From assembly GCA_015233295.1 (NCBI GenBank), contig JADFYC010000063.1:481-13557 (forward strand): DNA of 13,077 bases. Reading direction: 5' to 3'. Of the stretch, positions 7,921-13,077 are shown in pieces; positions within the stretch are counted from its first letter, which is position 1, and each line of letters starts with the position of its first letter. The translations under genes were made by a program, and so were the position numbers. The notes under the pieces are model-generated. The model was not told where the DNA came from. It did no database searches and worked only from the letters and a program-made list of their open reading frames with translations. This DNA is from Deltaproteobacteria bacterium (GTDB lineage: Bacteria > Desulfobacterota > JADFXK01).

Positions 7921-7933
7921 TTGGGAATTCCTT
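7918..7933 (-). promoter_or_regulatory. Ribosome binding site and TTG start of rdrB
   Basis: AAGGAA (7928-7933 on the minus strand) sits seven bases before TTG at 7920-7918 and overlaps the rdrA stop codon at 7934-7932. This supports the TTG over the in-frame ATG at 7902, which has no clear ribosome site, and suggests that rdrB translation is coupled to termination of rdrA. Confidence 0.6.
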
Positions 7934-10900
7934 ATTGTTTGTCGTCGTTCGACGATTTGCCCACAGTCTTTCCACCGATAATGAATTTAACCAGGTTGTT
8001 CTTACCAACTTCTTCGTCTTTCTTCCGCTCCGTGTCTTTCTCAATCGGTGGCGTCGGCCCAAGACTACATAATAGCGTATAGAGCGAGTATTTATCATCA
8101 ACCTTAACGTCGATTCGATTCGAGTCTTTGCCCACATACTTGTCCATTGTCCATGTTATTGGCCGGGCATTCAACTTATTTAATTGGGTCGCTACAGATG
8201 TCTGACCTCCTACGACCTCTATAATTAGACTTTGGTCTTCTGGAGAAAGCAGCATCAACAAAAGTGGACAATTTACCCAGTAGTTGAAGAACGGATATTT
8301 TTTCACCCAAGATTCACCAACTTTATGATTGATAAGACGAATATTCTTTCCAAAAATCGCATAAGTCCTGATCAGATTCCTCCGGTCGAGGTTTATCAAC
8401 AAGTCACCAAGTTCGCCCTGCTCGGCGTTTCTCCAGATAATTTCTTCAACCAGGATGGCATTCAAGAAGGCCAATGTAGCACGACGAAGCATCGCGCCCG
8501 CCGACCATTCGTACCTGGTTAATGCGTCTGCCTGAGTGCGAAGGTTGAAATGCGTCCGGCGCCAAATACCTCCAAGGACCGGTACGGACGGAACCTCAGT
8601 CGGTGGTCTTACTAACCAGTATTCTAACCACACAAAAAAAGGATCTGCTTCGAGCCTCTCGTCTGGAGAGGAACGGTACGTAGAATCCAAGGGGGTGCCA
8701 TCACCGGTTTCCTCCTTGCTGGGAGACAGGTAGGACCGTTGTTGCCGCCAGATGCCGAAAACTTCAGCTACAGAGGACATCCCTCCACGGTATGACTTCA
8801 TAAGTTCTCCCAGCATGGCTAAGCCCCGGTAGAAGCTAACATACGGATAGTTAACTCGGTTATGGACTACATTGAACGAAAAAACGTCGAGAACGGCGTT
8901 GGAAAGCTTATCGGCTCTTGATCTAAAATCAACCACGGTAGGCACCCAAATAGGCGCTATCTTGTCTATGGCATCTCTTTGCCCTTCTATTTCCACTACT
9001 CCTTTTAATTCTTTTATTTCATTACACTTGAGTAAGAAATTTAGCCAAGGATACGTCCCGTCACTCTTTTTTATTTCCATTTCCGATAGCAACTGAAAAC
9101 GATCAGTAGAGTCTGTTAAGACAGGCATATAACCCGGACCAACTCTGCTACCCACAGCCCCCGTCGCGTTATTTTGATCATGTTCCCAGGCCACTTTTCT
9201 GGCATAGATGTCAGGTGGCTCATCCCCTTCATAATGTAAATGGTTCAAATAGTCATTCAGTTCTTGGCCTTTGAAATCTGTTTTTTGTTCGCAACTCAGG
9301 TACATGTCCGCCAGAAGGAACCAGTAGTCGATGATTCGTTCAAACCGTTTATCGTAGGCGACATTCAACGCCGCCTGAATGGTTAGTAGGATTATGTTCT
9401 TACGATGGTATTCCCCCCTGGGTTGAAACCGGTAGAACTCCTCAATAGCTTCTTTTGAGTTGTCTTCACGCCAAGGTGAAGTCAAGGCCATGAAAAGCCC
9501 CCGCTCTACCGGTTGATCAACGGCGTTCCTGAGTGCCTGCACGTTTATTCCTCTCTCCGAAAGAAGGCCTTGATAGAGATCGACCAAAGCCGTGATGACT
9601 CGTCGTCTGATCTCCATGATCTGGTGTTCTGTCTTAGACTTATCGTTACCTTGCTCCTTCCCGCCTTGTTCTTCATGTATATTAATTTCCATACACGGCC
9701 AGAGCACCATATCGACCAACCGAATCAGTTCTCTATTAGAGGTAGGAAAGACTCTGGTGAACTGGTTGTAGACGTTCAGAGCGTTATCTTCCGTTATGGC
9801 CGGCCACTTGTAGATTTTCTGACAGAAAAGGGCAAAGAGGCTGGCCAAGCTTACCGGTGTACTTCTGGTATTTTTCTTTACAACTATCTTCCGTCCGTTT
9901 TCTCTGGCTACCAAGTTCTCATATGTTGACGGAAGATGAATGCGATTCTCCAGCGGCAATAGTTTGAGTTGATACTGCCGACCAAAATCAGTCAGCCGTT
10001 TCATATCCTCGCTGGGGATACTTCGATTATCGCCAAACCTCAATATCTTAGCTTGTTCGACGAGATTTATTCTGATGACCATATCATATAATTCCAGGTC
10101 TCCGCTGATGATGACAATCAGTTTCGGTGTCACTAAGTACTTGCGAACAGTCTCCAGAACTTTCCACCCTCTTTGAAACGCCGTATCCACATCGTCGATC
10201 AGGACCACCAAGGCACTGAGTCCTGGGTGGAAAGAAACCAACAGGGTAATAGATGCAGATACAAATTTCCTAAATTCTTTTGCCAGGTTCTTGCCGCTCC
10301 GGCCAAGCATAAGCGCGTCTTGGGCGAATATTTCGGGGTTGACGATGGTATCTTCTATAAATTTGCCGTAGGCATTGGGGCTGAGTGCTACCAGGTGCTG
10401 TGCCAACTTACTGAGCGACTTATTCCAACTAAGGAGATGGTCCTGCCGTGAGCCGACGTCCCTGGATTGATGACAACAACTTGTTTGCTCACATGCAGCT
10501 TTCTCCACCTCTTGGCAAATCAAGGAAATAAGTGTGATCAGGAAGTATTCCGTGTCCTCGAGCATGCTCGGGTCGATAGGATCTAAGAAATGTAGTTTCG
10601 AGGATAGGTTCTTGCACTTGCTCCCCTCCTTATTTTCCAACTCCCTCAAATAGCCTTCAATGCTCTTCATAAAACTGGTTTTGCCTACTCCCCTTGGCCC
10701 AAAAACGCCGATACAGTTATGCTGTGGTCCGGGTCGATCAGAATCTGGGGTTGATTCTTCGGCTTGATAAACATCCCTTCTGCAATCCCGCCTGTCATCC
10801 GGTTTATCCAGTTTATTTATCAACTGAGCTATAATTTCCGACACCTTGATCAGTTCATCTTTGAAGAAAGAGTAGCCGGCCTTAAATGCCTTGGCCTGTC

Positions 10901-10955
10901 GGGATTCTTCCAAGATCAAGGTAATATTATCGTTAACTTTATTGTTTTCAGACAC
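7932..10955 (-). CDS. rdrA: RdrA, RADAR AAA+-type P-loop ATPase
   Basis: Numbering is from GTG 10955 (1007 residues). An N-terminal helical segment (1-70) leads into a P-loop domain: Walker A GPRGVGKT (86-93), Walker B LVVLIDDVD (249-257) with tandem acidic residues, and a sensor-1-like strand LIVIISGDLELYD (279-291). A TSNRELIRLVD segment (405-415) resembles the arginine-bearing helix after the ATPase core in related NTPases. The remaining 590 residues show no motif I recognise, no membrane segment, and a highly charged C-terminal tail. A cysteine cluster occurs near 155-161. In characterised RADAR, RdrA is an oligomeric ATPase that docks on RdrB and is needed for defence. The size, order and 11-base spacing before rdrB fit. 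An in-frame ATG at 11096 would add 47 residues rich in Pro, Arg and Ser, but it lacks a ribosome site. The gene is less GC-rich than the helicase gene. Confidence 0.86.
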   Translation of the reverse strand: MSENNKVNDNITLILEESRQAKAFKAGYSFFKDELIKVSEIIAQLINKLDKPDDRRDCRRDVYQAEESTPDSDRPGPQHNCIGVFGPRGVGKTSFMKSIEGYLRELENKEGSKCKNLSSKLHFLDPIDPSMLEDTEYFLITLISLICQEVEKAACEQTSCCHQSRDVGSRQDHLLSWNKSLSKLAQHLVALSPNAYGKFIEDTIVNPEIFAQDALMLGRSGKNLAKEFRKFVSASITLLVSFHPGLSALVVLIDDVDTAFQRGWKVLETVRKYLVTPKLIVIISGDLELYDMVIRINLVEQAKILRFGDNRSIPSEDMKRLTDFGRQYQLKLLPLENRIHLPSTYENLVARENGRKIVVKKNTRSTPVSLASLFALFCQKIYKWPAITEDNALNVYNQFTRVFPTSNRELIRLVDMVLWPCMEINIHEEQGGKEQGNDKSKTEHQIMEIRRRVITALVDLYQGLLSERGINVQALRNAVDQPVERGLFMALTSPWREDNSKEAIEEFYRFQPRGEYHRKNIILLTIQAALNVAYDKRFERIIDYWFLLADMYLSCEQKTDFKGQELNDYLNHLHYEGDEPPDIYARKVAWEHDQNNATGAVGSRVGPGYMPVLTDSTDRFQLLSEMEIKKSDGTYPWLNFLLKCNEIKELKGVVEIEGQRDAIDKIAPIWVPTVVDFRSRADKLSNAVLDVFSFNVVHNRVNYPYVSFYRGLAMLGELMKSYRGGMSSVAEVFGIWRQQRSYLSPSKEETGDGTPLDSTYRSSPDERLEADPFFVWLEYWLVRPPTEVPSVPVLGGIWRRTHFNLRTQADALTRYEWSAGAMLRRATLAFLNAILVEEIIWRNAEQGELGDLLINLDRRNLIRTYAIFGKNIRLINHKVGESWVKKYPFFNYWVNCPLLLMLLSPEDQSLIIEVVGGQTSVATQLNKLNARPITWTMDKYVGKDSNRIDVKVDDKYSLYTLLCSLGPTPPIEKDTERKKDEEVGKNNLVKFIIGGKTVGKSSNDDKQ

Positions 10956-10967
10956 TTTCAGCCTCCT
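10953..10967 (-). promoter_or_regulatory. Strong ribosome binding site deciding the rdrA GTG start
   Basis: A perfect AGGAGG (10962-10967, minus strand) stands six bases before GTG at 10955-10953. It is the best ribosome site in the rdrA 5' region. By contrast, nothing comparable precedes the in-frame ATG at 11096, so the GTG start is preferred. Confidence 0.75.
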
Positions 10968-11107
10968 ATCTATATAGACGCGTCGTGATGTCGGTTGGGC
11001 AAATGAGGGGAATGGGGAAAAAGAGGGGCCAATTCTCGGACCGTCGCCAGGTTGCCTGGGTCTAATAAGATCATCCATGGCAGTTGTGGCAACCATTTCC
11101 CAATGGG

Positions 11108-11136
11108 GATATACCCTGTTTCAAGATGAATGTCAA
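11108..11136 (-). promoter_or_regulatory. Candidate sigma-70 promoter for rdrA-rdrB
   Basis: A perfect -35 TTGACA (11131-11136, minus strand) is separated by 17 bases from TATATC (11108-11113, four of six consensus bases). The expected transcription start is near 11101. That gives a 145-base leader to the GTG start of rdrA, or an almost leaderless message if the ATG at 11096 is used. It is the best promoter match in the window. Confidence 0.55.
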
Positions 11137-11158
11137 TATTCGGACATATATTTTCTAT

Positions 11159-11217
11159 ATAGGACCACCCTGTTTTTTATGAAGTCCTATCCGCAAAACT
11201 TATTCTTTCCGAAGTCC
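11159..11217. repeat. Short inverted and direct repeats, possible operator
   Basis: ATAGGAC (11159-11165) is inverted as GTCCTAT (11184-11190), and GAAGTCC occurs at 11181-11187 and again at 11211-11217, exactly 30 bases apart. They lie just upstream of the rdrA -35 box, between the two divergent genes. They could be a binding site for a regulator, but units this short can arise by chance. Confidence 0.3.
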
Positions 11218-11333
11218 AACCAGATAGCCCGATGATTAAACTAGTTGCGGATTCACATTTGCGCCGGACCGCCATTTATGTTAGGGGACTGCAGGAGATA
11301 ATGAACCGTCATACGAAACGGAGATATAAAGTA

Positions 11334-13077
11334 ATGCCAGACTCCCCGGCCTTTGCTGAAGCCCTGTCCCAGGCGCGGGCCAAACTACTTGACACAAGCG
11401 CCAGGAACCGCCTGCTGAATTACCGGAAAAGCACGGCCAGAAGTATCACCATCGTCGATGGGCGGCCGGATCATGTCTTTACGACACTGGTTGATGACGG
11501 TAAAGAGATGGACCTGATTCCCCTCATCCCAACTCTGTCGGATAATGAGATAACTGGAGAAGATCCCGGAATCCCTCCCTTTGGGGCGACCGGCCAACCA
11601 GAACTCTTCGAATCGGGCAGCCTACTCAGCCCCGATCTTACTCCGCCACGGCTGAAGACACCTGGAAAAAGCCCCGATAGTCACTTACAGACCACGGAAA
11701 CACCGGAGAGGCTGGAACGGCTCGGCGCCAAACTAAAACAGGAAGCCCGCAGTGCCATCGAAGAAACCGGCTGCAATATGTTGCACCTGGCCATTGGTTT
11801 CCTGGAGTGGTCCGAGAACCCGGCCTTCCAGGACAGCCGTCAGGCGCCCCTGATCCTTGTCCCGGTCACCATCCAGCCGGATAAGCTCGACAGGCAGACA
11901 CAAACCTATTCCTATAAGCTGGCCTATACCCAGGAAGACCTGGAAATTAATCTGTCCCTGGCCCACAAGCTGGACAGCGACTGGGGGCTGAAGCTACCCG
12001 AGTTCCAGGAGAACATCTCCCCGGAGTCGTATCTGGCGGAAGTGGCTCAGGAGGTGGGCAATCTGCCGGGCTGGCGGGTCATGCCCCGGATGGTCCTCGA
12101 TCTTTTCAGCTTTGCCAAGATTGCCATGTTCAAGGATTTGGAGGATAGTCGCCGGCCTGACGGGGGTAAATTGATAGACAACTTATCTCTGAACCAGATT
12201 CTGGTCGGCCTTGAGGCCGGGGACGCGGCAGCCCGACCGGCGGATGGTCAAGAATACCACATCGACCGGGATGCCCGGGCGCGTCAAACCGCCTTGATCC
12301 TACCGGCTGATAGTTCCCAGCATTCGGCTATTATCGACGCTGCGCTCACTGAAGGCAACCTGGTCATCGAAGGCCCTCCAGGCACGGGGAAGTCCCAAAC
12401 AATCGCCAACCTTATTGCCACCGCCCTGAGCCAGGGTCAGACCGTCCTGTTCGTGGCCGAAAAGCTGGCCGCCTTAGAAGTGGTCAGGCAGCGTCTCGAC
12501 GATGTCGGCCTGGGTGATTTCTGCCTGGAGCTGCACAGCCATAAGACCCAGAAGGGCAAACTGCACGAAGATATCAAGAAACGGATCAACGGCCTATACC
12601 CGGACTCGGTCGGCCTGGATCTGGAGTTGCAGGACCTGGACAAGGAGCGACGGAAACTCCTGGAATATTCCATGATCATGAATCGGCCGGCCGGCCCCAG
12701 AGGAGAACGGATTTATGAATTATTCTGGGAGGCTGAAAATTGGCGACGCCAAAGCAGCGAGGGCGCTCATCTCTTCCGGGTCGATCAGGCCCTGGGCCGG
12801 CCCTGGGATGAAATCAACAAGAATGCCTCGATTATCCAAGACCTGGCCAACCTGCGGGAAGAACTGTCCCCCCAGGCCATCGAATGCTGGGCGGGGCTTC
12901 GTCCCGTCAAACTTTGTTCCGTAGACCAAAATGAGGTGAATGACCTCCTTGAGGCCATGCAGGTTAGCCTGGGAGAGATGCTCAGCCGGTTCGAGACCCT
13001 GAGGAATGAACAGGGCTTGCCGCTGGTAGGAACCCTGGAGGAACTTCGGCGCTTAAGTGCGGCTCACCCCGAGGTAT
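11334..13077 (+). CDS. DUF4011-type superfamily-1 helicase (N-terminal part, runs off right edge)
   Basis: The frame is open from ATG 11334 to the window end (581 codons and one base). The N-terminus resembles the DUF4011 family: a helix ending in SARNRLLNYR (22-31), then an NMLHLAIGFLEW segment (148-159) and APLILVPVTI (171-180). The helicase core begins with Walker A EGPPGTGKSQTI (346-357), followed by the motif Ia-like VLFVAEKLAALEVVRQRL (371-388), as in Upf1-like SF1 helicases. Family members are usually well over 1000 residues, with the remaining helicase motifs and often a nuclease-like or DUF3320 domain at the C-terminus; none of that is visible here. Several such proteins occur in defence islands, so a nucleic-acid-targeting defence role is inferred. 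An in-frame ATG at 11301 would add 11 residues; GGAG is three bases before it. The chosen ATG has GGAG ten bases away; the start is uncertain. Codons are visibly GC-richer than in rdrA. Confidence 0.82.
   Translation, partial: MPDSPAFAEALSQARAKLLDTSARNRLLNYRKSTARSITIVDGRPDHVFTTLVDDGKEMDLIPLIPTLSDNEITGEDPGIPPFGATGQPELFESGSLLSPDLTPPRLKTPGKSPDSHLQTTETPERLERLGAKLKQEARSAIEETGCNMLHLAIGFLEWSENPAFQDSRQAPLILVPVTIQPDKLDRQTQTYSYKLAYTQEDLEINLSLAHKLDSDWGLKLPEFQENISPESYLAEVAQEVGNLPGWRVMPRMVLDLFSFAKIAMFKDLEDSRRPDGGKLIDNLSLNQILVGLEAGDAAARPADGQEYHIDRDARARQTALILPADSSQHSAIIDAALTEGNLVIEGPPGTGKSQTIANLIATALSQGQTVLFVAEKLAALEVVRQRLDDVGLGDFCLELHSHKTQKGKLHEDIKKRINGLYPDSVGLDLELQDLDKERRKLLEYSMIMNRPAGPRGERIYELFWEAENWRRQSSEGAHLFRVDQALGRPWDEINKNASIIQDLANLREELSPQAIECWAGLRPVKLCSVDQNEVNDLLEAMQVSLGEMLSRFETLRNEQGLPLVGTLEELRRLSAAHPEV

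Larger units (their letters stand above)
10956..11333. other. Divergent intergenic region between rdrA and the helicase gene
   Basis: A 378-base non-coding stretch separates the oppositely transcribed rdrA and DUF4011-type genes. The rdrA-proximal 145 bases would be an untranslated leader if the promoter at 11108-11136 and the GTG start are right; no clear riboswitch or attenuator fold is apparent. Bases 11139-11217 are AT-rich and hold short repeats. For the helicase, TTCACA (11252-11257) with TATGTT (11277-11282) is a weak promoter candidate with a long 19-base spacer. Confidence 0.65.

Noticed and set aside
7907..8137. Minus-strand 76-codon frame overlapping the rdrA end and rdrB start
   Set aside because: It lies in another frame across the conserved junction, is rich in Arg and Thr without recognisable features, and would conflict with both real genes.
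11385..12929. Several minus-strand open frames of 69-80 codons inside the helicase region
   Set aside because: They are antisense shadows of a continuous plus-strand frame with clear helicase motifs that stays open to the window end.
1..13077. CRISPR arrays, tRNA or rRNA genes, and IS transposases
   Set aside because: I saw no regularly spaced repeat array, no tRNA-like or rRNA sequence, and no transposase or integrase motif on either strand; a covariance-model scan was not possible here.

Overview
The window looks like a chromosomal segment from a chemotactic, probably Gram-negative bacterium, most plausibly a member of the former Deltaproteobacteria (Desulfobacterota). This is inference from gene content and style: a che cluster with an HDOD gene inside it, and a CheA with an unusual linker. 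No rRNA or other marker confirms it.

Left part (1-4847, all on the minus strand, read right to left): a chemotaxis signalling and adaptation cluster in the order cheA, cheR, cheD, an HDOD-domain gene, and cheB (cut by the left edge). CheA is the receptor-coupled histidine kinase. CheR methylates receptors, CheD deamidates them, and CheB demethylates or deamidates them. cheA and cheR overlap by 19 bases, and cheD and the HDOD gene overlap by 4 (ATGA). A 214-base gap between cheR and cheD holds a possible weak terminator and a TATAAT box, so the cluster may be two transcription units. No cheW, cheY or receptor gene is inside the window.

Middle (4848-5472): a non-coding stretch holding a candidate promoter for cheA and an imperfect inverted repeat just past the end of the next gene.

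Right part (5473-13077): an anti-phage defence region. On the minus strand are two genes 11 bases apart that match the two-gene RADAR system: rdrA, a large P-loop ATPase, and rdrB, a large adenosine-deaminase-superfamily protein with its motifs in the expected order. Known RADAR systems assemble RdrA and RdrB into a very large complex that deaminates adenosine-containing substrates during phage infection. rdrA appears to start at a GTG behind a perfect AGGAGG. A promoter with a perfect TTGACA box lies about 150 bases upstream.

Diverging from rdrA across a 378-base intergenic region is a large superfamily-1 helicase gene of the DUF4011 type, running off the right edge. It is visibly more GC-rich than rdrA, so the two defence modules may have different histories. 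The most notable items are the RADAR locus itself, the Asp-to-Asn change in the RdrB metal/base motif, the divergent helicase, and the odd CheA architecture.
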